This document shows, piece after piece, positions 42,945-51,345 of a stretch of DNA of 64,000 bases (position 1 is its first letter; every line of letters starts with the position of its first letter). Below the pieces are notes generated by a model. That model had not been told where the DNA came from. It did no database searches and saw only the letters and a program-made list of their open reading frames with translations. Source of the DNA: Bacteroidales bacterium (lineage in GTDB: Bacteria > Bacteroidota > Bacteroidia > Bacteroidales > UBA932). Both the position numbers and the translations under genes were made by a program. The stretch covers positions 1-64,000 of the forward strand of contig JAEEQS010000006.1 in the NCBI GenBank assembly GCA_016285455.1, read 5' to 3'.

Positions 42945-43481
42945 TTACTGCTGTGGAGGAGTCTGAGGATTCTGAGGAATCTCAGGTTTTCCCTCAGGAT
43001 ATTTAGGAGAAGGACCATACTTGTTAGGGCCCTCGCTGTCCTGAACGCAGTAAACAATCAAGATAATAGCAACAACAAGACCTCCAAGACCTGCGATAGT
43101 GCTAAGAACACCGGTAATGGACATCAGGCCAAGAGAAAGACTTCTTGCTGCATAGTAAGCTATAATTCCAAGGAGAATCGTCACAATAAAGAGAATTACA
43201 TAAGCCTTTACCAGACCATCACTCTTTCCGGCATCATGCAGACGACGCATCATCAAAGGAACGGTTACTAATACTACTGCAATATTAACAATAGATTTTA
43301 GCCAAATACCGATGGCAGGAATAACACCGAGTATAAGACCTACAATAGCTCCGCCTACTCCTACTGCAAGTATTGCCCACCAGAATTCAGATCTGCGTGA
43401 ACGTCCTGTAGTCTCTTTCAGACGGCTGTAAGCAAGCTTTATTGCCTGCATAAAATCCAATTGAGGAACAACTTGTGCCAT
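42945..43481 (-). CDS. DUF805 family membrane protein
   Basis: A 178-residue inner-membrane protein. Cytoplasmic start with TTGRSRRSEFWWA, four hydrophobic segments, the family motif RRLHDAGKSD, and a C-terminal CVQDSEGPNKYGPSPKYPE followed by a Pro/Gln tail. This is the standard DUF805 layout; function unknown. A -7 box is upstream at 43551-43558. Confidence 0.9.
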   Translation of the reverse strand: MAQVVPQLDFMQAIKLAYSRLKETTGRSRRSEFWWAILAVGVGGAIVGLILGVIPAIGIWLKSIVNIAVVLVTVPLMMRRLHDAGKSDGLVKAYVILFIVTILLGIIAYYAARSLSLGLMSITGVLSTIAGLGGLVVAIILIVYCVQDSEGPNKYGPSPKYPEGKPEIPQNPQTPPQQ

Positions 43482-43550
43482 AATGTTGATTTTTAGGTTT
43501 TTATAATAAATGAACTAGTTTATTCCGCTAAAATTCCTTTTCAGTACTTA

Positions 43551-43558
43551 CAAAGTTA
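43551..43558 (-). promoter_or_regulatory. -7 box of the DUF805 gene
   Basis: TAACTTTG on the minus strand, exact TAnnTTTG match, about 70 bases before the ATG. Confidence 0.4.
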
Positions 43559-43594
43559 ATTTTATTTCCGCAAAAATCCAATAGAAAAATGCAT

Positions 43595-44215
43595 CTAAAT
43601 CGCGATTGTTTTCTGAAGAAGTTCAAGATATCTTGCAGCGTGAGCACCGTCCATCTGGGCGTGGTGGAACTGCATGCTTACCTTAAGTTCGGTCTTGAAC
43701 CATCCCCTTTTGCGGTATCTGCTCCAGGCGATGAACGGGTTGTTCCACCGGCCAGAAAACTGATTGATAATCCCATCCAGTTCCGTGTCTAGAAGGGTAG
43801 ATGTCCCCACTATTGCGCACTCATCTCCAAGAAGGCAGTCGCGGCATTCTTTCCGGACCTTGTCCGTCAGACGGATATAGTCTTCGTTGAACTTTGCAAT
43901 ATCTTCTGAATAAGGCACATCGCAGAGGCTGATGCTTCCGTCTGCCGTATCTACCACCACATTCACTGCCAGGCGGTCGTACTTGAAAAGCTTTCCATCC
44001 TGGGGCACAGCATAGAATTCCTCCACACTGCTTGCCGCCTTGCAAAGACACCAGCAAAAGACCATATTGAACCTGTAACCCGTTCGCTTGCAGTAACGCA
44101 GCAGACGGCTCACGTCAAAGGTCTTGAAAAGCGTGACCATAGGCATCGGAGAAGTCATCCACATCTCAAACGCCCTGGCCCTGCTAGTGGTCGCTGGATC
44201 TATTTGGGTTTTCAT
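43595..44215 (-). CDS. CatA-like (chloramphenicol acetyltransferase family) acyltransferase
   Basis: A 206-residue trimeric-type acetyltransferase. It shows the catalytic motif QFHHAQMDGAH near residues 183-193 (HHxxxDG), an N-terminal RARAFEMWMTSPMPMVTLF region and the family helix YCKRTGYRFNMVFCWCLCKA. It is shorter and more divergent than classical CAT, so whether it acetylates chloramphenicol is unknown; many Bacteroidales carry chromosomal CAT-like proteins of unclear role. Its ATG overlaps the upstream lipoprotein stop (ATGA). Last of a three-gene operon. Confidence 0.85.
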   Translation of the reverse strand: MKTQIDPATTSRARAFEMWMTSPMPMVTLFKTFDVSRLLRYCKRTGYRFNMVFCWCLCKAASSVEEFYAVPQDGKLFKYDRLAVNVVVDTADGSISLCDVPYSEDIAKFNEDYIRLTDKVRKECRDCLLGDECAIVGTSTLLDTELDGIINQFSGRWNNPFIAWSRYRKRGWFKTELKVSMQFHHAQMDGAHAARYLELLQKTIAI

Positions 44216-44895
44216 TCAGCCACTTTAACTTCTTTCCAGCCAGGAAGATCTGTTACCAGAACCTGTTTTGCGGACTCTTCCTCCCCAGGAGTGTGCTTTA
44301 TGTACTCTTCCCTTTCAACTTTGCGGTAGTCTGCTTCCTTCAGGTCAAATGGACGATCGGCAATCGCTGAGGAATCAGCAATCCTCAGTTCAACTACTGA
44401 ATCAAAGAGATCGTCTCCTTCTTCCTTTCCGGAGAAAGTTTCCTTGTACCATCCGGAATCCACAACCTTGCTGCCCTCCAGCCGGTAGAAGATCCAATTC
44501 TGTTCCCTGTTGAACTGGCTCTCGTAGATCTCAAAGAATTCAAGCAGATAGCCTCCATCCGCCACCTCATAGTCCATCCTGTCGTGCCATTTGGCGCTCA
44601 GGCAGTTAAGGCTGTCTCCGTCAAAAGCCAAAACAGCCATTGACCAAGGGCCGCGGCTTATGAATAGCTCGTTCTTGCCATCCTTGTCTATGTCATAGAA
44701 CAGGTACTTTATTGTTGGAGTATCCTCTTCAGCCATCCAACCCATTGGATAAGCCTTATCCCAAGCCTTGAGAACAGTGGCCGTGGTGTCCATAATCTCC
44801 ACAGTTTCAGTTTCCCCTACCTTGAAATACTTGCAGGAAGAAACTGCAGAGACAAGCGCAAAAAGCGCTATCGCTGAGTAAATTAAACGTTTCAC
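44212..44895 (-). CDS. Hypothetical lipoprotein (GTG start)
   Basis: A 227-residue protein starting at GTG 44895, with signal peptide (KRLIYSAIALFALVSAVSSC, lipobox Cys21). An acidic globular domain contains YLFYDIDKDGKNELFISRGPW, an FG-GAP/EF-hand-like calcium loop. The GTG overlaps the upstream stop as GTGA, and its own stop overlaps catA-like as ATGA, so all three genes are tightly coupled. Function unknown. Confidence 0.75.
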   Translation of the reverse strand: MKRLIYSAIALFALVSAVSSCKYFKVGETETVEIMDTTATVLKAWDKAYPMGWMAEEDTPTIKYLFYDIDKDGKNELFISRGPWSMAVLAFDGDSLNCLSAKWHDRMDYEVADGGYLLEFFEIYESQFNREQNWIFYRLEGSKVVDSGWYKETFSGKEEGDDLFDSVVELRIADSSAIADRPFDLKEADYRKVEREEYIKHTPGEEESAKQVLVTDLPGWKEVKVAE

Positions 44896-45395
44896 TTGAA
44901 TACAACGGTCTTGAGGATAGGAACAAGCTTGTCTTCCCACTGTGCTGCGCTCTCTTCAGGATAAACAAGGCTTCCGCAAACGCCTACCCTGTCTTCTTTC
45001 AGGTAAGTGAAGTCAATCCTCGGCTTGCCTTCGCAAGTGGACTTTAGGGTAACAAGGTTTCCGTCTACCTTTGGTTCACCGATGGTGGCGTTCTGGTCAA
45101 GCGCGTGAACCATAGCCTTGTAGTTCTCTCCCGTAGTCTTAAGCTGGCTCTTTGTAGGGCCGCCTTCCATAAAGGAAATTGCCAGGCGAACAGCGCCGTC
45201 TTCTGCGGTTGCATTGATAGTTCCCATAGAATTCCAGCTTTCAACCATTCCCTGTGGAACCATAATGGTGAAGTTTTCGCTTTCCATTGTTACTCCATCC
45301 TTGATAGGCTCAACGTTTTCAGTTGAACCGCCTTTGTCTCCGCCGCAAGCTGCAAACATAAGTGCAGCTGCTGCCATAAAGAAAAATCTCTTCAT
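44892..45395 (-). CDS. Hypothetical lipoprotein
   Basis: A 167-residue protein with lipobox MFAAC (Cys17) followed by GGDKGGS, then a small beta-rich domain (NFTIMVPQGMVESWNSMG...GAVRLAISF). The PsbP/DUF-like layout is not assignable. First gene of the operon with the GTG-start lipoprotein and the CAT-like gene (4-base overlaps). Confidence 0.75.
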   Translation of the reverse strand: MKRFFFMAAAALMFAACGGDKGGSTENVEPIKDGVTMESENFTIMVPQGMVESWNSMGTINATAEDGAVRLAISFMEGGPTKSQLKTTGENYKAMVHALDQNATIGEPKVDGNLVTLKSTCEGKPRIDFTYLKEDRVGVCGSLVYPEESAAQWEDKLVPILKTVVFK

Positions 45396-45426
45396 AATGT
45401 TTAATGTTAAATATCTAAATGTTTGA

Positions 45427-46179
45427 CTATTCGATTGGTGTCCACTGGCCTCTCATAGGAGCGCATCCTACATAGAAAGCAGGACAGTTGCTAACCAGAT
45501 AATAATCAGAGTCGTAAGGCTTTACAACCTCAGCCCCTCTCCAGTTCTGGCTCCATCCCTGGCTGTTGATCTGCAGGTACAGCACCGTTCCGCCAAGAAG
45601 CTGGCTCTCTTTGTACTCTACAGCAGGATTAACTCTAACGGATATCGTGTAAGGCTTCCTCGGCTGGTATCCGTTTGCAGGGCTTGCTCCCAGCATCAAA
45701 GCTGCCACAATGTAAGGCTGGGCATAGCTCGGATCCTTTCCAAGCTTTTGCGGAAGCTGGCGCATGCAGTCATTGAAATTGGTTGGAGTGTTGTTGGCTC
45801 TCATAGCCTCCGCTCCTACTGTCTTGTCTCGGCGGTACATTTCAAATGCAATAACCTGAAGGGCCAGAGCTCCCTGAGGCTCAACTCCCAGATCCTTCTG
45901 AAGTTCAAGGAATTCCTCCAGTGTTTCAGGAATGCGTGAGAAAGAAACCGTGCTGGTCTGGGTCTTGTCGTAATCGTCGTGGTTGATTTTTCCGGTCATT
46001 ACGTAATCCACTCCGCCGGCAGTTCCCTTTGCAACCCATTCATTTGTTGCAGAGGTTTGCCTTGTTTCTCCCGGCTTGTTGTTTGGAGCCTGTTTGAAGA
46101 TTTTGCCCAGCTGAGCAGATGCCACGCAAGGCATAATCAATGCAGCCATCAATATGGCCAAGATCGCTTTTGTTTTCAT
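45427..46179 (-). CDS. Hypothetical secreted protein (DUF6935-like)
   Basis: A 250-residue protein with signal peptide MKTKAILAILMAALIMPCVASAQ. The domain contains RIPETLEEFLELQKDLGVEP followed by a helical QGALALQVIAFEMYRRDKTVGAEAM and a C-terminal beta region. This resembles what I remember of DUF6935, but the assignment is uncertain. A TATATTTG box at 46217-46224 lies upstream. Confidence 0.7.
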   Translation of the reverse strand: MKTKAILAILMAALIMPCVASAQLGKIFKQAPNNKPGETRQTSATNEWVAKGTAGGVDYVMTGKINHDDYDKTQTSTVSFSRIPETLEEFLELQKDLGVEPQGALALQVIAFEMYRRDKTVGAEAMRANNTPTNFNDCMRQLPQKLGKDPSYAQPYIVAALMLGASPANGYQPRKPYTISVRVNPAVEYKESQLLGGTVLYLQINSQGWSQNWRGAEVVKPYDSDYYLVSNCPAFYVGCAPMRGQWTPIE

Positions 46180-46216
46180 ATTCTAAAGATTTGTTTTAGA
46201 CTTAAATGTTCACACA

Positions 46217-46224
46217 CAAATATA
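46217..46224 (-). promoter_or_regulatory. -7 box of the secreted-protein gene
   Basis: TATATTTG on the minus strand, 37 bases before the ATG at 46179. Confidence 0.5.
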
Positions 46225-46249
46225 ACAAAAAATCACCTATGATTTTCTA

Positions 46250-46840
46250 TTATTTGCGGCGAATAACGTAGAGGCCGTCTCGTATATCTACAAGATGGCT
46301 TTCCACGCGTCTGTCTGACTCAACCATCTGGTTGAAGGAAGAAATGCCCGAACTCTTGGCATCCGTATGTGAAGAAGTTCTTCCGTACCAGGTAACATTG
46401 TCTGCAAGAATATAACCTCCAGGCTTAACAAGAGGCAGCACAAGTTCATAATATTGAGGATACTGCCTTTTGTCTGCATCTATGAACACCAGGTCATATT
46501 CCTCAGCGATGGAAGGAAGGATTTCAAGAGCATCTCCGTAATGAACCTTCACAATTTCTGAAACTCCAGCTCTCTGAAGTCCTTCTTCAATGATATAATC
46601 AAGTTCCTTGTTTATCTCAATGGCGTCAACTCTGCCGCCCAGAGTTTTTGCTCCATCTGCCAGGCAGGCAAGGGAATATCCGGTGAAAGTGCCTATCTCC
46701 AGCACTCGCCTGCAGTTGTTCTGCATAACAAAATCGCGGAGATACAGACCTTCTTCCTGCCCCACCAGCATCTGAGCGTGATTGGTGCGGGTATGAGTCT
46801 GCCTCTCAATCCAATGCAATGCAGAAAGCAACTGTTCCAT
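46250..46840 (-). CDS. SAM-dependent O-methyltransferase (family 3)
   Basis: A 196-residue class I methyltransferase of the COMT/CCoAOMT type. Motif I is VLEIGTFTGYSLACLA, followed by VDAIEINKELDYI, LVFIDADKRQYPQYYE and GGYILADNVTWYG (metal-site Asp residues). Substrate unknown. It starts 2 bases after the M16 protease gene. Confidence 0.9.
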   Translation of the reverse strand: MEQLLSALHWIERQTHTRTNHAQMLVGQEEGLYLRDFVMQNNCRRVLEIGTFTGYSLACLADGAKTLGGRVDAIEINKELDYIIEEGLQRAGVSEIVKVHYGDALEILPSIAEEYDLVFIDADKRQYPQYYELVLPLVKPGGYILADNVTWYGRTSSHTDAKSSGISSFNQMVESDRRVESHLVDIRDGLYVIRRK

Positions 46841-46842
46841 AA

Positions 46843-48117
46843 TTAGTAGAATACCAGGCGGCTCATTCGGTCTTTCTGGAAGATTTCCCGGGAGACCTCA
46901 AGAATCTGTTCTGCCGTAACGTCTTCAATGTCTTTGCGGATGCGCTCAAGAGAGGTGATGTCTCCTGTCAGAAGCATGCTCTTGCCGATTGTAAGGCTCT
47001 GGGCCTCGGCATTGTCTGAAGCAATGGCCAGCTGACCTATCATCTGCTTCTTGGCAGCGGCCAGAACCCTTGGAGTGAGGGCCTCAGCTGTAAACTTGTC
47101 CAGCTCTTTCCACATCAGCTTCATGCATTTGTCTAGATATTTCTTGTCGCAGCCAAAGTAGATGCAGAACAATCCGGTGTCTTTGTAGGAAACACAGCTG
47201 GCGTCTATGTGATATACCAGGGCGTGCTTTTCCCTCAGGCTCAAGCTCAGCCTTGAGTTGGAGGCAGGACCGCCCAGCATATTGCTAATCAGCGACAGAG
47301 CCGCTTTCTTTTTCCTCTCGTAGTAAGGGTATGCCGTGCAGCCCACAACGCAGTGAGCCTGACGAAGTTTCTTGTCCACGCAGCGGTCAAACTTCTTGCC
47401 TTCCAGGAAAGTGAGCTTGTGCTCGCCTTCTCCGTCGTAAGACTTGTGGGCAAACGGGAGGCTGGTCATAGGCACCTTGCCGTAAGAGCCGTTAAGGCGA
47501 GCTCCAGGGTACCACTTGTCCAGTTCCTTGCTTACTATATCGCGGATCTGGTCTTCATCAAAGTTACCTGCAACAGCAAAAGTCATATTTCCAGGGACAA
47601 AATACTTCTTCAGGTTCTTTGCCAGGATAGCTGGAGTAATCGGTTCCAGGGTCTTCTTGTCGCCGAGAATGGAAAATCCAAGAGGAGTGCCCTCAAAAAT
47701 ATCAGCCTCAAATGTGTCGAAAAGCAGTTCGGACGGAGAGTCCTGGTAAGTGATTATCTCGTCATATACCACTTCCTTCTCTTTCTTGAGTTCGTCTTCC
47801 GGGAAGATGGAAGTGAAAGCCAGCTCAAAGATTAGGCTCACAGCTTTCTTTACATCTTCTTTCAACGTAGTGGAATACAGTACAATGCGCTCCTTGGTTG
47901 TGTAGGCGTTAAGGTCTCCGCCCACTTTTTCAAGTGTGCTGGCTATGTTCACCGACGAGCGTTTAGGCGTGCCCTTGAAGAGCATATGCTCGGTAAGATG
48001 GGCTAGGCCGTTGTACTTGGGATCCTCGTCTCGGGTTCCCATTCCTATGCTAAGTATGCAGTATGCTACCGGGGATTTGGTCTTGGTAAAAGCGAACAGC
48101 AGCGATTCTTTCTTCAT
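46843..48117 (-). CDS. M16 family zinc metallopeptidase
   Basis: A 424-residue pitrilysin-type protease. The inverted zinc motif is HLTEHMLFKGT (HxxEH) near residues 36-40, with the distal glutamate region KKEKEVVYDEI; a second inactive M16 half (C-terminal) follows. The ATG at 48117 is preferred: the upstream ATG at 48156 lies within the -7 box (48154-48161), upstream of the expected transcription start. Divergent from dnaX. Confidence 0.92.
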   Translation of the reverse strand: MKKESLLFAFTKTKSPVAYCILSIGMGTRDEDPKYNGLAHLTEHMLFKGTPKRSSVNIASTLEKVGGDLNAYTTKERIVLYSTTLKEDVKKAVSLIFELAFTSIFPEDELKKEKEVVYDEIITYQDSPSELLFDTFEADIFEGTPLGFSILGDKKTLEPITPAILAKNLKKYFVPGNMTFAVAGNFDEDQIRDIVSKELDKWYPGARLNGSYGKVPMTSLPFAHKSYDGEGEHKLTFLEGKKFDRCVDKKLRQAHCVVGCTAYPYYERKKKAALSLISNMLGGPASNSRLSLSLREKHALVYHIDASCVSYKDTGLFCIYFGCDKKYLDKCMKLMWKELDKFTAEALTPRVLAAAKKQMIGQLAIASDNAEAQSLTIGKSMLLTGDITSLERIRKDIEDVTAEQILEVSREIFQKDRMSRLVFY

Positions 48118-48153
48118 TTGAAGGATATTGGTGATACTTCTTTTTAAGGATGG

Positions 48154-48161
48154 CAAAATTA
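48154..48161 (-). promoter_or_regulatory. -7 box of the M16 protease gene
   Basis: TAATTTTG on the minus strand, exact TAnnTTTG match; 36 bases from the ATG at 48117. It forms a compact divergent promoter with dnaX. Confidence 0.55.
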
Positions 48162-48175
48162 GAAATAATTTGTGT

Positions 48176-48183
48176 TAAATTTG
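48176..48183 (+). promoter_or_regulatory. -7 box of dnaX
   Basis: TAAATTTG, exact match, ending 5 bases before the dnaX ATG at 48189. Transcription would begin at or next to the start codon. Confidence 0.6.
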
Positions 48184-48188
48184 TGCCT

Positions 48189-49937
48189 ATGGAAAAATTC
48201 ATTGTTTCTGCCAGAAAATACCGCCCGGCAACGTTCGGGACTCTTATAGGCCAGGACAGCATTGCCACAACTCTCAAGAACTCAATCAAGAGAGGCCAGC
48301 TTGCGCACGCATATCTTTTCTGCGGGCCAAGAGGCGTTGGCAAGACCACCACGGCCAGAATCTTTGCAAAGATCATCAACTGCATGAATCCGGGAGAGGA
48401 TATGGAGCCTTGCGGACAGTGCGAAAGCTGCAAGTCTTTTGAGGAAGGCCGCTCCTACTGCATCCACGAGCTTGACGCAGCCTCCAACAATTCCGTAGAC
48501 GATATCCGCGCCCTTACGGAGAAAGTGATGATTCCGCCTCAGATTGGAAAGTACAGCGTCTACATCATAGACGAGGTCCATATGCTAAGTACCTCGGCTT
48601 TCAACGCCTTCCTAAAAACCCTGGAGGAACCGCCGCAGCACGCTATCTTCATTCTCGCTACAACCGAAAAGCACAAGATAATCCCTACAATCCTCAGCCG
48701 ATGCCAGGTATATGATTTCAACCGCATCAGCATTCCTGACATCGTCAAGAACCTCAGGATGATAGCCGGCAAGGAGAATGTGCAGATAGACGACAACTCC
48801 CTGCACGTGATTGCCGAAAAGGCAGACGGGGCAATGAGAGACGCCCTTACGCTTTTCGACCAGGTTGTAGCCTATTGCGGCAACACTGTGGATTATCCTT
48901 CCGTTATAAAGAACCTGAACGTTCTGGACTATGAATACTATTTCAAGCTGATAGACAATTCCCTGGAAGGGAGGTTCGCCGATTCGCTTGTTCTCTTTGA
49001 CCAGGTTCTGGCAAAGGGATTCAATGCCCTGTACTTTGTGGGAGGCTTGGGAAATCACCTCCGCAACCTTCTGATCTGCAAGGAAACGGCTTCAGCAAAA
49101 CTTCTGGAAGTATCTCCGCAGCTCGAAGCCAAATACAAGGAGCAGAGCAAGAGATGCCCGCTGATGTTCCTGTTCAAGTCTTTAGCCATTACGGAAAAGT
49201 GCGAGACGGACTATGCCCGCAGCAACAACCAGAGACTTCTGGTGGAATTCATGCTCGTCAGGATGAGCCAGCTCACAGCCCCGCAGAAGGCAGCGCAAAC
49301 TCCTGCCGAACCGCAGAAACCAGCAGAGCCTCAGAAGGCGGAGAGTTTTGCTGCGCCGCGCATAGCGGAGGAAGAGCAAGAGCCGACCAATGAGCAAAAC
49401 TCCGCCCCGAGCGTAGCGCAAGCTGCACAAACCTCTGCCGAACCGCCGAAACCTGCTTTCGCGCCGGGACTTTCCATCAGCGGCCTGATGAACGAAAAAA
49501 AGGAAGAAAAAGAAGCCGAGAAGAAACCGCTTGACTTTATGGGCCCTTCCACGCAGAAGCCTGTAACACAGGAAGCCGCAGACGAAGCCTGGGCAAAGAT
49601 GGTAGCAATGTACGAGCAGAAGAACCCTAAACTCGTGCGCTTTATTGCAATGCTAAAGGAAGCTCATCCTTCTTTAGACGAGGCAACAAGCACCATTTCT
49701 TTCTGCGTAAGCAACTCCAGCCAGAAAGCCTGGATAGAGCAGCAGACCGGAAACCAGATGGCAGCATTTTTGAGAAAGGCCCTGGAAAACGAGAACGTGA
49801 AGCTGGCTGTCAAGATTAAAAGCAGAGAAGACATAGCCAGAAAGATGTATATGCCTCAGGACAAGGACAGATACCTGACTGAAACCAACCCTGAATTTGC
49901 CCAGCTGAAGAAAGATCTGGGCGCAGAACTCAAGTGA
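48189..49937 (+). CDS. dnaX: DNA polymerase III subunit gamma/tau
   Basis: Clamp-loader ATPase of 582 residues. Walker [14 protein letters not shown] (~45), zinc motif CGQCESC (~76-82, plus an upstream Cys), Walker B IIDEVHML, and sensor 1 [16 protein letters not shown]. Residues ~375-475 are a Pro/Ala/Glu-rich linker, followed by a tau-like C-terminal domain. At codons 436-438 the sequence GAA AAA AAG contains a slippery A AAA AAG in the right phase; a -1 shift ends at TGA 49532-49534 and would give a 448-residue gamma-like form. The ATG at 48189 is preferred because the -7 box lies just upstream. Confidence 0.96.
   Translation: MEKFIVSARKYRPATFGTLIGQDSIATTLKNSIKRGQLAHAYLFCGPRGVGKTTTARIFAKIINCMNPGEDMEPCGQCESCKSFEEGRSYCIHELDAASNNSVDDIRALTEKVMIPPQIGKYSVYIIDEVHMLSTSAFNAFLKTLEEPPQHAIFILATTEKHKIIPTILSRCQVYDFNRISIPDIVKNLRMIAGKENVQIDDNSLHVIAEKADGAMRDALTLFDQVVAYCGNTVDYPSVIKNLNVLDYEYYFKLIDNSLEGRFADSLVLFDQVLAKGFNALYFVGGLGNHLRNLLICKETASAKLLEVSPQLEAKYKEQSKRCPLMFLFKSLAITEKCETDYARSNNQRLLVEFMLVRMSQLTAPQKAAQTPAEPQKPAEPQKAESFAAPRIAEEEQEPTNEQNSAPSVAQAAQTSAEPPKPAFAPGLSISGLMNEKKEEKEAEKKPLDFMGPSTQKPVTQEAADEAWAKMVAMYEQKNPKLVRFIAMLKEAHPSLDEATSTISFCVSNSSQKAWIEQQTGNQMAAFLRKALENENVKLAVKIKSREDIARKMYMPQDKDRYLTETNPEFAQLKKDLGAELK
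49337..49421. repeat. Hairpin in dnaX sharing two 13-mers with the ftsW-murG spacer
   Basis: Arms GGCGGAGAGTTTTGCT (49337-49352) and AGCAAAACTCCGCC (49393-49406) pair with a 2-base bulge. GCGCATAGCGGAG (49358-49370) is in the loop and GAGCGTAGCGCAA (49409-49421) just after. Both 13-mers recur in the same order at 60398-60420. Confidence 0.6.
49496..49502 (+). promoter_or_regulatory. Candidate -1 frameshift site in dnaX
   Basis: Heptamer A AAA AAG, in the X XXY YYZ phase, within a run of seven A. A CATCAG/CTGATG hairpin (49475-49490) lies just upstream. The -1 frame reaches TGA after 10 codons. This is the same heptamer as in E. coli dnaX. Confidence 0.65.
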
Positions 49938-49938
49938 T

Positions 49939-50691
49939 ATGAGATTACGTTGCGAAAACCTTGTAAAGAAATACGGCCCGAGAACCGTGGTTAACAATGT
50001 CTCCTACGATGTAGAGCAGGGAGAGATAGTGGGTCTGCTGGGACCTAACGGAGCCGGCAAGACCACCAGCTTCTATATGGTAACCGGCCTTGTAAAGCCA
50101 AACGGCGGAAAAATCTTCCTGGACGAAGAGGAGATAACCGATCTCCCTATGTACCGCAGAGCCCAGAAAGGCCTGGGATACCTGGCTCAGGAAGCATCCG
50201 TGTTCCGCAAGCTCAGCGTAGAAGACAATATAAACGCCGTAATGGAGCTCAGCGATATCCCGTCTTCAGAACGCAAAGACCGTCTGGAACAGCTCATCGA
50301 TGAGTTCAGTCTCCAGAAAGTGAGAAAAAGCTACGGAATCCAGCTATCAGGAGGAGAAAGAAGAAGATGCGAGATAGCCAGGGCTCTGGCAATAAACCCA
50401 AAGTTTATTCTTCTGGACGAGCCGTTTGCTGGCGTTGACCCTATTGCCGTGGAAGATATCCAGCACATAATAGCCAAGCTCAAGAGGAAAAACATCGGAA
50501 TCATCATAACGGACCACAACGTGCACGAAACCCTCGCCATCACAGACAGAGCCTATCTGCTATTCGAGGGAAGAATACTCTACAGCGGCACTCCGGAGGA
50601 ACTGGCATCCAATCCAGATGCCAGAAAGAAGTATCTGGGAAGCAACTTCGACCTCCGCAAGGCAAAGCTCAGCGTAAGGGAAGACGACTAG
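49939..50691 (+). CDS. lptB: LPS export ABC transporter ATP-binding protein
   Basis: A 250-residue ATPase of the Lpt lipopolysaccharide exporter. Walker [10 protein letters not shown] (~35), the Q-loop region [13 protein letters not shown] characteristic of LptB, signature [14 protein letters not shown], Walker [14 protein letters not shown] and the switch TDHNVHE. It starts 1 base after the dnaX stop and is closed by a terminator. Confidence 0.93.
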   Translation: MRLRCENLVKKYGPRTVVNNVSYDVEQGEIVGLLGPNGAGKTTSFYMVTGLVKPNGGKIFLDEEEITDLPMYRRAQKGLGYLAQEASVFRKLSVEDNINAVMELSDIPSSERKDRLEQLIDEFSLQKVRKSYGIQLSGGERRRCEIARALAINPKFILLDEPFAGVDPIAVEDIQHIIAKLKRKNIGIIITDHNVHETLAITDRAYLLFEGRILYSGTPEELASNPDARKKYLGSNFDLRKAKLSVREDD

Positions 50692-50750
50692 CAATTCCGC
50701 ACTCTGCCTTGCGCACCTAAACAATCGCTGACATAACCATTTAGACACCT

Positions 50751-50780
50751 ACCCCGCCTTTTGAACAAAAGCGGGGTTTT
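50751..50780 (+). terminator. Terminator between lptB and mraZ
   Basis: Arms ACCCCGC and GCGGGGT with inner TTTTG/CAAAA pairing and a trailing TTT. It separates dnaX-lptB from the dcw cluster. Confidence 0.85.
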
Positions 50781-50797
50781 GATTGTTGATAACTTTT

Positions 50798-50833
50798 TGG
50801 GAGAAAAGTGGAATAATGTGGGAGAAAGTGGGA
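50798..50833 (+). promoter_or_regulatory. Probable MraZ operator of the dcw cluster
   Basis: Four TGGRA repeats (TGGGA, TGGAA, TGGGA, TGGGA) start at 50798, 50809, 50819 and 50829, about one helical turn apart. MraZ is known to bind tandem TGGG-type boxes with a 10-base period upstream of its own gene. The array ends 9 bases before the -7 box and would cover the -33 region, so MraZ autoregulation is expected. Confidence 0.75.
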
Positions 50834-50842
50834 AAGAATTCT

Positions 50843-50850
50843 TAATTTTG
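50843..50850 (+). promoter_or_regulatory. -7 box of the dcw cluster (mraZ)
   Basis: TAATTTTG, exact TAnnTTTG match, 35 bases before the mraZ ATG and directly after the MraZ boxes. Confidence 0.65.
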
Positions 50851-50885
50851 CCCTCGGGTTCAATAGCCCCTGAAAAGAAGGAAAA

Positions 50886-51341
50886 ATGGTAAAATTCATA
50901 GGAGAATACGTAGCAAAGCTGGACGAAAAGGGCAGAGTGGTAGTTCCTGCAGCCTTCAAGAACATCGCCGGAAAGCACTCTCAAGGCGGAGAGCTTTCAT
51001 TTGTGATCAAGAAGGACCTGTTTGCCAACTGCCTGAATATGTTCACTTATGAGCAGTGGGACCAGGAGAGCGAGCAGGTTCGCAGCCGTCTGAACCTCTT
51101 CCGCAGGGAAGACGCGGCCTGGTACCGCGAGTATATGATGGATCGTGCCCTTGTGACTCTGGACCAGAAGGTTGGAAGGATAATCATTCCAAAGAACCTC
51201 CTGTCCAAGATTGGCGTGGACAAGGAAATCGTATTCTCCGGCAATGATTTCAAGATTGAGATTTGGGCTAAGGAGAACTTTGGTAAGGGAAGAATGAGCG
51301 AGGATGACTTTACTTCTCTGACAGAGAAGCTATTAGGATAG
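50886..51341 (+). CDS. mraZ: Transcriptional regulator MraZ
   Basis: A 151-residue protein with two AbrB-like SpoVT domains: EYVAKLDEKGRVVVPAAFKN (residues ~7-26) and a second copy ALVTLDQKVGRIIIPKNLL (~83-101). It represses the dcw cluster in species where it was studied. Tandem TGGGA boxes upstream support autoregulation. First gene of the cluster. Confidence 0.95.
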   Translation: MVKFIGEYVAKLDEKGRVVVPAAFKNIAGKHSQGGELSFVIKKDLFANCLNMFTYEQWDQESEQVRSRLNLFRREDAAWYREYMMDRALVTLDQKVGRIIIPKNLLSKIGVDKEIVFSGNDFKIEIWAKENFGKGRMSEDDFTSLTEKLLG

Positions 51342-51345
51342 AACA

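Noticed and set aside
43595-44215. CAT-like gene as an acquired resistance cassette
   Set aside because: It is embedded by overlapping codons in a lipoprotein operon with no transposon or integron features.
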